Below, piece by piece: positions 38,410 to 46,609 of a stretch of 64,000 nucleotides of DNA. Source of the stretch: Trabulsiella odontotermitis (GTDB taxonomy: Bacteria; Pseudomonadota; Gammaproteobacteria; Enterobacterales; Enterobacteriaceae); NCBI RefSeq assembly GCF_001297775.1, contig NZ_LIFX01000010.1, positions 186,001-250,000 of the forward strand, read 5' to 3'. The notes under the pieces are model-generated. The model did no database searches, had not been told where the DNA came from, and saw nothing but the letters and a program-made list of their open reading frames with translations. Position numbers and translations under genes: made by a program. Position 1 is the stretch's first letter. Each line of letters begins with the position of its first letter.

Positions 38410-38982
38410 CTAAAACCATTCACGGATATCAGCTACAAGGCATCGACTCCCGGATTGCAATGTTTTCTCGATCTCTAAAAGACGAACGCTATATGCAGTC
38501 TTGAATATAAGATGTTCTATTTTCAAATCTGTACAGTATTCATAATGATCCAGCGAATGAAAACTTCTACAATGAAGTGGTCTAACTTTATATATGGTAC
38601 AGCTAGCATTATTCTTATCAAGGAACTGACAATAATCATTCTTGCTTTGTACTTTTCTTTGCACTGGATTTTTACCTATTTCTTGTCCGATCAAATATGC
38701 TTCCAGAGCTGTTACAGATACATGGATCTTACAACAATGAGCACAGCCATGCTGGCACACTGCATATGCTTTAACACCATCTTGTTTAACTATTTCATCA
38801 GCTATATATAATAGTAGTTGGGTCTTGTCGTTTGTATCAGAACAATTAATTAACTCTTTTGAAAGATCTTCCAGTTTCTTATAGTTATAACTTTCATCAG
38901 GTTGAATTATTTTGCTGGATAAACTCGGTTTGTATCTTCTTAGACGAGATTTTACTTCTATGCTATCGCTCACAATTTTCAT
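38410..38982 (-). CDS. YkgJ-family cysteine cluster protein
   Basis: 190-residue protein with CQHGCAHCCKIHVS and YCQFLDKNNASCTIYKVRPL followed by HCRSFHS, the zinc or iron-sulfur binding pattern of the YkgJ/Fli-B-like CxxxCxxCC family (UPF0153-type). Substrate unknown. I start it at MKIVSDSIEVK, behind AGAGGTC; the frame is open 14 codons further up. Stands alone. Confidence 0.75.
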   Translation of the reverse strand: MKIVSDSIEVKSRLRRYKPSLSSKIIQPDESYNYKKLEDLSKELINCSDTNDKTQLLLYIADEIVKQDGVKAYAVCQHGCAHCCKIHVSVTALEAYLIGQEIGKNPVQRKVQSKNDYCQFLDKNNASCTIYKVRPLHCRSFHSLDHYEYCTDLKIEHLIFKTAYSVRLLEIEKTLQSGSRCLVADIREWF

Positions 38983-39127
38983 AATGACCTCTTTCATTTC
39001 TATACAGACAAGGGGATTGAACATCTATCCAGTATCGGCATTATTGATTGATTATTTAGCTGATTAAATATGGGGTTAATAAGGTTTTTTAAGATGATGG
39101 CTGGTTTCAGCTACTGGAGTAGTCCCG

Positions 39128-39333
39128 TAGCTCACCAGACACTTCGCCTCTCATAAAATAAGAAGCAGTCTTAGAACTATGTGAACACCAGTCAGAATAA
39201 TAAGATGGTTGAAGTACAGCCAGGGTCTGAAGGGCGTTGCACGTCTGCATGGCATCAATGCCAACCAGATCTTCAAATGGCGAACAATATGAAGAGGATT
39301 CACTGACGGCTGTCACTGCTGGTGAGGATGCCA
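39128..39333 (+). mobile_element. IS2-group relic (left end and orfA start only)
   Basis: From TAGCTCACCAGACACTTCGC onward the DNA is about 85% like the end of the element at 28243-29563 (minus strand), including the orfA start region. Internal deletions and the frame break after NMKRIH leave nothing functional. The surrounding 39025-39573 has no other gene. Confidence 0.7.
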
Positions 39334-39573
39334 TGAGCGGTTCTTTATACCGCTTGTCCGTTTCCCTCTGGCTCCGTGACAATGATCTTCATCCCTCATA
39401 ATCTGCACCGGGCGTTTTTAACGCTTATTACCTAACATAAATTTTTGTTATTGTGCTAACGCCACATGAAGAAGACAAACTCCAACTCTGGGCCAGATTC
39501 AAGCGCCTGATTTTCAGGCTACACTAACCATGTATGACGCTCCAGGTGGGATACTGGTTGCAACAGCAATGCT

Positions 39574-39849
39574 ATGGGTACTGATGTGAAAAAGTTCTAT
39601 CCCTACACGATGGTTATTATTTCTGTGCTGCTCACCGGGTGCGACAATAGCCAGCAATCCGCATGGAAAGAGCTGGATTTTGCCCTGACACACAAGGAGC
39701 CGATGGTGCATCTTTATCATGACCGCGGCCTTGGTGTCATCACACACCGTGCTAAATTTAATTACGCTAAAGATTATTATCTGTTACAGCAGACCATTCA
39801 AAAAGAAGATCCTAATGATAACTGGTTCTGTGCAGGAGTGGCGAAATGA
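39574..39849 (+). CDS. Small putative lipoprotein
   Basis: 91-residue protein with a short signal and lipobox VIISVLLTGC (Cys near residue 23), so probably lipid-anchored. The mature part (DNSQQSAWKELDFALTHKEP...) is not recognised. GTG 39586 is an alternative start that gives a more typical signal. It overlaps the next secreted-protein gene by ATGA, so they form a pair. Confidence 0.55.
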   Translation: MGTDVKKFYPYTMVIISVLLTGCDNSQQSAWKELDFALTHKEPMVHLYHDRGLGVITHRAKFNYAKDYYLLQQTIQKEDPNDNWFCAGVAK

Positions 39850-40241
39850 AAGAAATTCTTACTGTAGTGCTGCTTATACTTTCAGGTAGTTCTGTCGCCA
39901 AATGCTGGACGGTTACGGATTTAAAAGGTGTGAGTTACGCTCAATCAAATGGATATAAACAGTCAGACGATGCCTTTAATGGTAAATTCGTAATATGCAT
40001 TGAGCCCTCTTATAACTCAGCGTCAGTTCAGTATAACGGGCTTGACTCAGGAGATGTCACATATCAACCCCTGAGACCCAATTCTGTAATCGGTTATGGC
40101 GAAGGTGATAACGGCGCATTCACAATAAGCCAGTGGACAATTCAACCTGATGGGACTGCTCTTTTTACGAAAACTATCCACGGTTATGGTTCTTCTGATT
40201 CCGTAAAAGCTATGGTAGGGAGAGTTAACACATCCTACTGA
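39846..40241 (+). CDS. Secreted hypothetical protein (131 aa)
   Basis: 131-residue protein with a clear Sec signal (MKEILTVVLLILSGSSVAKC) and a mature part rich in Ser, Gly, Tyr and Thr that is probably beta-structured; two Cys (KCWTV and VICIEPS) could form a disulfide. Not recognised. It starts inside the lipoprotein stop (ATGA), so the two are translationally coupled. Confidence 0.6.
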   Translation: MKEILTVVLLILSGSSVAKCWTVTDLKGVSYAQSNGYKQSDDAFNGKFVICIEPSYNSASVQYNGLDSGDVTYQPLRPNSVIGYGEGDNGAFTISQWTIQPDGTALFTKTIHGYGSSDSVKAMVGRVNTSY

Positions 40242-40589
40242 CAACCGGTTGCTATCTATCTGGTAGTTGCTCGACGGATTGGCGTTTTTTGTGTTCTGAG
40301 TTTTGATTTATGACCGGGTGCGTGGCTAATACAATACCCATAAGGGAAATATGCCCGCCGTCTTCCAGCGGTTTAAATGCCCGGTCACCCTCCCTGTACT
40401 GTCACTCTGGTTGTGACATTTTTATGCAGGTGACGCATGTTTGACTGGTTAAGAAACCTGAACAAAAAGATAAGAATATCCAAATTGAAGAAGCGGGTTT
40501 CATATATGGAGTCAGAAGCACTTCACTGATGTATGGACTGGGCATTTCAGTACTCCAAGCTAAAGCAACGATTCAAATCAACCGTTGTG

Positions 40590-40792
40590 GAAACCACAAT
40601 GGTTGCTGCCTAAAACGCGTGCACCGGATTTACTGCCTGCTGAAACTGAATTTTCGTCGCAGGGGAAAGCAGCGTCTATCGGTACGCAACCCGGCGCTAC
40701 TGGCCACGCATGAATCGCTGAACAATATGACACCGGAGGAATACCGACAGCACCATTATTTGTCCGGGATCTCAAAAAATGCATGGAACTAA
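40590..40792 (+). pseudogene. IS3-family orfB relic with internal deletion
   Basis: RVHRIYCLLKLNFRRRGKQR is the start region of an IS3-type orfB and SLNNMTPEEYRQHHYLSG is its C-terminal end; the DDE core between is deleted. Flanking 40242-40589 and 40793-40862 hold only a 30-codon frame (40437-40529, MFDWLRNLNKK...) that I cannot support as a gene. Confidence 0.65.
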
Positions 40793-40862
40793 AACGGGTG
40801 TGCTTACAAGGTGACTTACTTTGTTATACAGCAAATGATCACGGTTCCGAAAGGACTACACA

Positions 40863-40902
40863 GGCATATGCCTTTGACATATGCATTGGGACGTTCTACA
40901 CT
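40863..40902 (+). promoter_or_regulatory. vapBC promoter and palindromic operator
   Basis: TTGACA (40874-40879), a 17-base spacer and TACACT (40897-40902), 33 bases before vapB. The palindrome GGCATATGCC (40863-40872) abuts the -35 box, and CATATGC recurs just inside the spacer. It is a natural site for VapBC autorepression. Confidence 0.65.
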
Positions 40903-40934
40903 TTTAATGAGCATCAAGTATTCGGAGGTGAAAT

Positions 40935-41201
40935 ATGCATCGAGTAGCTATGTTGTTCCGTAATGGCAGAAATCAGGCCGTAAGGCTTCCTGTGCAGTTT
41001 GAGTTTGACACTGACCGGGTCTATATCAGCCAGACTGAAAACGGTGATGTGATATTGTCAAAGCACCGCCCGCGCCACGATGAATGGGAAACTTTTTTCA
41101 ACGCACTGAACAGCGTTAACGTGCCTGACGATTTCATGAACGCCAGTGACCGAGCCCAGGGTGTAGCAGAACGCGATCCGTTTGAAGTATGGACTGACTA
41201 A
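40935..41201 (+). CDS. vapB: Type II antitoxin VapB
   Basis: 88-residue antitoxin with an AbrB/SpoVT-type N-terminal DNA-binding fold (MLFRNGRNQAVRLPVQFEF) and a C-terminal tail that would wrap the toxin. GGAGGTG precedes the ATG. It overlaps vapC by one base (TAATG). Binds and neutralises VapC and represses the operon. Confidence 0.88.
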   Translation: MHRVAMLFRNGRNQAVRLPVQFEFDTDRVYISQTENGDVILSKHRPRHDEWETFFNALNSVNVPDDFMNASDRAQGVAERDPFEVWTD

Positions 41202-41593
41202 TGTATATGCTGGACACCAATACGGTGAGTTATCTGTTCCGCCAGAATCCGATCGTTATGGCTAAAATCCAGAACACACCAGTGACAGAGGTGTGTATCT
41301 CCAGTATTACCGAGGCGGAATTACGTTATGGTGCAGCCAAACGCCAGAGTAAGCCCCTATTGCGGTTGATTGAATCGTTTCTTGATATTGCACAGGTCGT
41401 TGTATGGGATAGTCAGGCTGCGCTGGTTTATGGTGAACAACGTGCCAGTATGGAACGTACAGGGCTGGTAATGGGGGCACTTGATCAGTTAATAGCCGCT
41501 CATGCCACCAGTATGGGAATGACTATAGTTACCAGTGACACCGCTTTTTCTATGGTACCGGGACTGGTGGTTGAAGACTGGACGAAAGAATAA
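41201..41593 (+). CDS. vapC: Type II toxin VapC (PIN-domain RNase)
   Basis: 130-residue PIN ribonuclease: MLDTNTVSYLFR holds the first catalytic Asp, ITEAELRYGA the Glu, and later acidic residues (GALDQLIAAHA, VTSDTAF) complete the metal site. In enterobacteria VapC of this type cleaves initiator tRNA. All catalytic acids appear present, so the toxin should be active. Confidence 0.9.
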   Translation: MYMLDTNTVSYLFRQNPIVMAKIQNTPVTEVCISSITEAELRYGAAKRQSKPLLRLIESFLDIAQVVVWDSQAALVYGEQRASMERTGLVMGALDQLIAAHATSMGMTIVTSDTAFSMVPGLVVEDWTKE

Positions 41594-41903
41594 CTCGCAG
41601 CTCCGATGTATATGGGGTTCAGGCTCTTCACATGGCGGTTTACTTTTTGCCGCGAAAAAACAGGCCACAGAATGGCTGAATCGTTCGCTGAATGCATTAT
41701 ATCACGTTGTTTATCTTTAGAAAGTGCATCATGAGGCAGTATCATCAATCAATCACCGTCTGTTCTGCGCGAGGAGCGGAAGTTGCCCATTAGCTGTCAA
41801 ATTAAAAGATGATCGCCGAAGCCGCACCGTTTGAGATTTACGGGTATCTGACCAGTCCACCTATTACGCAAAATAGAATAGTCATTACTGGTATCATGAA
41901 TTG
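41594..41903. other. Gene-free stretch
   Basis: No supportable gene. Around 41768 GAGGAGCGGAAGTTGCC resembles the right end of the palindromic repeat described at 37779 and 55060. Confidence 0.4.
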
Positions 41904-43133
41904 TTAAATGATACTGAGGTTGTCTTCTGACGAGCCAGTCGGTATATCCACATACATCACACTCGCGGGCGGACGCTGCATCTGGATTTGCTCAGCCATA
42001 TACCGCATATACGGGTCAATATGACTGAATATCGCCTTATAACCTGCACACAGGTGGTTATGCCAGCGATCACCCATTTTATGGATACGGTGTTTGGGAC
42101 AGCCGCCATGGCAGGCAAATCGCCACTCGCAACGCATGCACTCTGCACTCACCTCTGTTTTGGCAAGCCCAAATTTACGTTGCTGCTTACTGGCGGCCAT
42201 TTTCGCCAGACTGTCACGACGCAGATTTCCCAGTCGGTGTTCAGGGAATACATAATGGTCGCAGCTGTAAACATCACCATTTTGTTCCACTACCAGGCCA
42301 TGGCCACAGGAGGACTGCATCACACACAATGATGGTTTTTCACCCAGCCAGGCCGCCAGCGCACTGTCAAACATCTGAACGTACACACGGCCAACATCCC
42401 TGCGTACCCAGAGGTCAAATACCCCTTTCATGAATTGCCCCCATTGCTCCCCGGATACTGACCACTCAGTAACGGAACCGGTGAGTGTCTGCGGATAGAG
42501 TAATTCACCGTACTTTTCATTCGCCGGACGTTGTTCGACTGCCGGGATAAACTGAACAAATTCAGCCTTCAGGTCCTGTGTCAGATACTCGTAAATCTCC
42601 TGTGGATGTTCAGCAGTAACATTGTTAACGACAGCGAGAACATTCACATCAACACGATGTTTCTTCAGCAATTCCATAGCCCGCAATATTTTGTGAAAAA
42701 CAGACTGTCCACTTCTGGTTTTCCGGTAACGGTCATGCAGCCAGGCCGGGCCATCAATCGAAAGGCCGACAAGGAACTGATTTTTAGCGAGAAATACAGC
42801 CCACCCTTCATCAATCAGCACACCGTTGGTCTGAATACTGTTACGGATATGCTTCTTCTCCGCATATTTGCTTTGCAACTGCAGCGCCTTTTCATAAAAC
42901 GGAATGCCGGCAAGTGTTGGCTCGCCTCCCTGCCAGGTGAATTCCACTTCCGGGCCAGGGTTCGCTTCAATGTACTGCCGGACATAGGCTTCAAGCGTGG
43001 CATCATCCATATGGCGTGCGGCCTTACGGGGTTTTAGCGTGCCCTGTTCTTTTTCCAGATAGAAGCAGTAATCGCAGGCGATATTGCACTGATAGCTGAC
43101 GGGTTTGGCCATCAGATGGAAAGGTTTGTTCAT
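41904..43133 (-). CDS. Anaerobic sulfatase-maturating radical SAM enzyme (anSME, YidF-like)
   Basis: 409-residue radical SAM enzyme that converts the active-site Cys of sulfatases to formylglycine. It shows the SAM cluster CNIACDYCFYL (CxxxCxxC, about residues 18-25), FTWQGGEPTL, and the C-terminal SPASM cysteines (CVMQSSCGHG, YSCDHYVFPEHR, ECMRCEWRFACHGGCP). It is divergent from the PTS-sulfatase operon, whose Cys-type sulfatase is the obvious substrate. Start at MNKPFHLMAK. Confidence 0.93.
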   Translation of the reverse strand: MNKPFHLMAKPVSYQCNIACDYCFYLEKEQGTLKPRKAARHMDDATLEAYVRQYIEANPGPEVEFTWQGGEPTLAGIPFYEKALQLQSKYAEKKHIRNSIQTNGVLIDEGWAVFLAKNQFLVGLSIDGPAWLHDRYRKTRSGQSVFHKILRAMELLKKHRVDVNVLAVVNNVTAEHPQEIYEYLTQDLKAEFVQFIPAVEQRPANEKYGELLYPQTLTGSVTEWSVSGEQWGQFMKGVFDLWVRRDVGRVYVQMFDSALAAWLGEKPSLCVMQSSCGHGLVVEQNGDVYSCDHYVFPEHRLGNLRRDSLAKMAASKQQRKFGLAKTEVSAECMRCEWRFACHGGCPKHRIHKMGDRWHNHLCAGYKAIFSHIDPYMRYMAEQIQMQRPPASVMYVDIPTGSSEDNLSII

Positions 43134-43156
43134 GGTCGCTCCTGAATGAATCACAC

Positions 43157-43268
43157 ATGAAGTTTAGTGATATTGCTCACCCTTTTATCAATGTGTTTTG
43201 ACTTTGGCCGAAAAGGATCGAAATATAATTTTCATTGATATCAATATAACATGAAATATAAACTTCAT
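43157..43268. promoter_or_regulatory. Inverted ATGAAGTTTA elements between the maturase and PTS genes
   Basis: ATGAAGTTTA at 43157-43166 recurs inverted as TAAACTTCAT at 43259-43268, each just upstream of one divergent gene. The second is also half of a local dyad ATGAA-N8-TTCAT (43251-43268). These are the best candidates for binding by the RpiR-type regulator encoded in the operon. Confidence 0.55.
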
Positions 43269-43290
43269 AGCACCAACATCAGGGGTCTTT

Positions 43291-44832
43291 ATGAGCAAAC
43301 TGTTTGCCGGAGCACAAAATCTGGGTAAATCGTTTATGCTGCCGATTGCTGTCCTGCCTGCTGCAGGCCTGCTTCTGGGATTCGGCGGCGTTTTCACCAA
43401 TCCGGTTACCATCTCCACCTATCCAGTCCTCAGCAGTGAATTGATTCAGTCGATTTTTACCATAATGAAACTGTGCGGCGGCGTGGTCTTCGATAATCTC
43501 TCTCTGCTGTTTGCCGTGGGGATTGCCGTCGGTATGGCCCGCAGCGACAAAGGAACGGCAGGTCTTGCGGCAGTACTTTGCTTTATCGTCATGAACAAGG
43601 CGATCAACGCATCGTTGTTACTGTCCGGAACACTGGCGACAGAGAACCTGGCCGCAGCCGGGCAGGCGAGCGTGATGGGGATGACCACTCTGCAAACGGG
43701 TGTGATGGGAGGAATACTGAGTGGCCTGTTAGCCTTCTGGGTCCAGAAACGGTTCGGTAAAACAGAGCTGCCAAGCCTGCTGGCTTTTTTCAGCGGCTCC
43801 CGTTTCGTGCCTATTGTCAGTTCTTTTTTCGCCATTTTTCTTGGCGTCGCTCTGTTCTGGGTCTGGCCACATATCCAGACAGGTATTACCCATCTGGGCT
43901 GGCTGGTTGAGAAAACCGGTTATATTGGCACCCTGTTCTACGGCATGATCCTCAAATGCCTCATTCCCCTCGGTCTGCATCACTTGTTCTATTTGCCTTT
44001 CTGGCTGACCAGTGTGGGCGGTGAGCAGATGGTGAACGGACAACTGGTACAGGGCACGCAGAAAATCTTCTTTGCCCAGTTGGCAGACCCTTCGGTGACA
44101 CAGTACTACATTGGGGTATCCCGTTTCATGGCCGGGCGCTTTGCGGACTTCATGTTTGGTCTGCCGGGTGCAGCACTGGCCATTTACCATTCAGCCCGCC
44201 CTGAGAACAAGAAAAAAGTCGCCAGTCTGATGCTGTCCGCGGCACTGACGGCCTTTGTCACCGGTATCACAGAGCCGCTGGAATTTGCCTTCATGTTCTG
44301 CGCACCACTGCTGTATGGCGTACACATTGTGCTGACCGGTGTGGCATTTATGTTCACACACATCCTGCAAATCACGGTCGGACAGACGTTTTCCGGCGGG
44401 CTTATCGACTTCCTGTTGTTTGGTGTCCTTCAGGGCAATGCCAAAACTAACTGGCTGCTGATGCTGCCACTCGGTGCCGTGATGTTCTGCCTGTACTACT
44501 TCTCCTTCCGCTTCCTTATCAAATGGCGTCAGCTGAAAACACCTGGCCGTGAAGATGAAGCCGACGATGAAACCCCGGTTGCATCGGTCAGTGGCAATGA
44601 GCGAGCTGCGAGGATCGTGCAGGCGCTGGGAGGCCGGGACAACATTGTGGATGTGGACTGCTGCGCCACCCGTCTTCGTATCACGGTCAAAAACCCGCAA
44701 AGCGTTCTGGTTGATGCCTTTAAACAACTCGGCAGCCGTGGGGCGTTTATCCGTGGAGAGGGGGTGCAGGTGGTCTACGGACCGCATGTGACCTTGATTA
44801 AAAACGAAGTTGAAGAATTTATCGGTTCATAA
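43291..44832 (+). CDS. PTS transporter EIICB of the glucose/N-acetylglucosamine family
   Basis: 513-residue sugar permease: N-terminal EIIC (about residues 1-400) with LPIAVLPAAGLLLGFGG and GITEPLEFAFMF, then a linker and an EIIB domain with the phosphorylated Cys in DCCATRLRITV (about residue 458). No EIIA is attached or nearby, so it probably uses the cellular EIIA-Glc. Its position with a sulfatase suggests a sugar released from or carrying sulfate. AGGGG precedes the ATG. Confidence 0.92.
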   Translation: MSKLFAGAQNLGKSFMLPIAVLPAAGLLLGFGGVFTNPVTISTYPVLSSELIQSIFTIMKLCGGVVFDNLSLLFAVGIAVGMARSDKGTAGLAAVLCFIVMNKAINASLLLSGTLATENLAAAGQASVMGMTTLQTGVMGGILSGLLAFWVQKRFGKTELPSLLAFFSGSRFVPIVSSFFAIFLGVALFWVWPHIQTGITHLGWLVEKTGYIGTLFYGMILKCLIPLGLHHLFYLPFWLTSVGGEQMVNGQLVQGTQKIFFAQLADPSVTQYYIGVSRFMAGRFADFMFGLPGAALAIYHSARPENKKKVASLMLSAALTAFVTGITEPLEFAFMFCAPLLYGVHIVLTGVAFMFTHILQITVGQTFSGGLIDFLLFGVLQGNAKTNWLLMLPLGAVMFCLYYFSFRFLIKWRQLKTPGREDEADDETPVASVSGNERAARIVQALGGRDNIVDVDCCATRLRITVKNPQSVLVDAFKQLGSRGAFIRGEGVQVVYGPHVTLIKNEVEEFIGS

Positions 44833-44846
44833 AGAAGAGACGTCTT

Positions 44847-46607
44847 ATGAAAGCTGTAATGCTGATGTTTGATACGCTGACGCGTAACCACCTCGCCCCT
44901 TATGGGGGCGATGCCATCACCCCCAACTTTACCCGGCTGGCCCGTGAATCTGCGCAGTTTGATAACTTCTATGTCGGCAGCATGCCCTGCATGCCGGCCC
45001 GGCGCGAACTGCATACCGGGCGTTACAATTTTCTGCACCGCAGCTGGGGGCCACTGGAGCCGTTCGATTTCTCCACGTTTGAGGCGATGAAGCAGGCTGG
45101 CGTACATACCCATATGGTGACCGACCATAAACACTACTGGCGTGATGGCGGGGCAACCTACCATACCCGTTATTCCACGTTTGAGTTTATCCGCGGCCAG
45201 GAAGGGGATTGCTGGAAAGGACAGGTAGAAAAACCGGCTATCAACTGGCAGGGAATGGAAGACGACGAAACCCTGCGACGCCGCACAGGACGTATGACTC
45301 AGGATCTGATCAACCGTGCGGCGATGCCCACCCAGGAAGAGCACTTCACTCACCGCACCATCAGGGCGGGTATGGATTTCCTGGAAACCAACAAAGATCA
45401 GGATAACTGGTTCCTGCAGATTGAGTGTTTCGATCCCCATGAACCTTTCTTTGTCCCGGGAAAATACCTTGCTCAGTATGGCTGCACGCCTGATGAATTT
45501 GACGGGTGGGTACCTTACTACTGTGGCGCACCAGGCGGCATGGATGAAGATAAAGTCCGGAAATTCTACCAGGCACTTATCACCATGTGTGATGACTACC
45601 TTGGTCAGGTTATGGACAAGCTGAAAGCACTGGATCTGTGGGAAGACACAATGTTTATCGTCTGTACTGACCATGGGTTCCTGCTCGGTGAGCATCAGTG
45701 GTGGGGCAAGAACATCATGCCGGTATACAACGAGATCGCTAACACACCGTTCTTTATCCGCGATCCTCGTTGTAAAGCCGAAGGCGTTCGTCGCTGCGCG
45801 CTGGCTCAGACTGTCGATATTCCGGCGACTCTGCTGGAGTATTTCGATATTCCACGTCCGCCATCCATGACCGGTAAACCGCTGCGTCGGGCGGTGGAAA
45901 ATGACACTCCGGTACGTGATTATGCGATGTTTGGCTATTTTGGCGGCCACATCAATATTACCGACGGCGACTATGTCTATATGCGTTGTCCGCGGAAGGA
46001 AAAGAAGGAGAATCTGTATGAATACACCCTGATGCCAGCCAGGATAGACAGTATGTTCAAAGTAAGTGAACTGCAGAATATCAGCATCCATCCCGGTTTT
46101 GATTTCACACAGGGTGCGCAGATCATGCAAATCCCTGCAACCTTCGGGTATCTGAATCCATGGCGGTTCGGAGATAAACTCTTCGATTTGAAAGCCGATC
46201 CGCAGCAAATTAATGCTCTTCACGACAGCGAACGTGTGTTTCAGTATGCACAGGCAATTAACACGATGATGCAGTTGCATGATGCACCAGCGGAACTCTA
46301 CGCCCGTTTCGAACTGGACACGCTGTCACTTGAGCGGGAACAGGCCTTTGCTGAGCGCTGGGCAAGACAGACTCTGTGGACGGAAAAAGAGTATCGCTGT
46401 AAGCATCATGGCGTGGAAGAGGCGTTACGCTTTGTCATCAGTGCAGCCGGGGAACAGGGCTTATCTCCGGAAGCGCTTCTGAATCATTTCCCCGTCGGAC
46501 ATTTACTGACAGAAACGGACATCTTCACTCTGATTGATGCCTGCTTTACCGGAGACCGGCATAAGGCACTGGTTTATCAGACCCGATTGTTACTGAGGAC
46601 AGCGTAA
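44847..46607 (+). CDS. Cys-type sulfatase (YidJ-like, alkaline phosphatase superfamily)
   Basis: 586-residue sulfatase with the formylglycine motif C48-M-P-A-R52 followed by ELHTGR, the metal-binding start MLMFDTLTRNHL and FIVCTDHGFLLGEHQWWGK. It has no signal peptide, so it acts in the cytoplasm, presumably on the phosphorylated sulfated sugar delivered by the PTS. It is longer than E. coli YidJ (about 500 aa) owing to a C-terminal extension. Activation needs the divergent anSME. Confidence 0.92.
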   Translation: MKAVMLMFDTLTRNHLAPYGGDAITPNFTRLARESAQFDNFYVGSMPCMPARRELHTGRYNFLHRSWGPLEPFDFSTFEAMKQAGVHTHMVTDHKHYWRDGGATYHTRYSTFEFIRGQEGDCWKGQVEKPAINWQGMEDDETLRRRTGRMTQDLINRAAMPTQEEHFTHRTIRAGMDFLETNKDQDNWFLQIECFDPHEPFFVPGKYLAQYGCTPDEFDGWVPYYCGAPGGMDEDKVRKFYQALITMCDDYLGQVMDKLKALDLWEDTMFIVCTDHGFLLGEHQWWGKNIMPVYNEIANTPFFIRDPRCKAEGVRRCALAQTVDIPATLLEYFDIPRPPSMTGKPLRRAVENDTPVRDYAMFGYFGGHINITDGDYVYMRCPRKEKKENLYEYTLMPARIDSMFKVSELQNISIHPGFDFTQGAQIMQIPATFGYLNPWRFGDKLFDLKADPQQINALHDSERVFQYAQAINTMMQLHDAPAELYARFELDTLSLEREQAFAERWARQTLWTEKEYRCKHHGVEEALRFVISAAGEQGLSPEALLNHFPVGHLLTETDIFTLIDACFTGDRHKALVYQTRLLLRTA

Positions 46608-46609
46608 CC

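Noticed and set aside
44775..46280. 501-codon frame on the minus strand
   Set aside because: Antisense to the sulfatase gene; low-complexity reading with no family resemblance.
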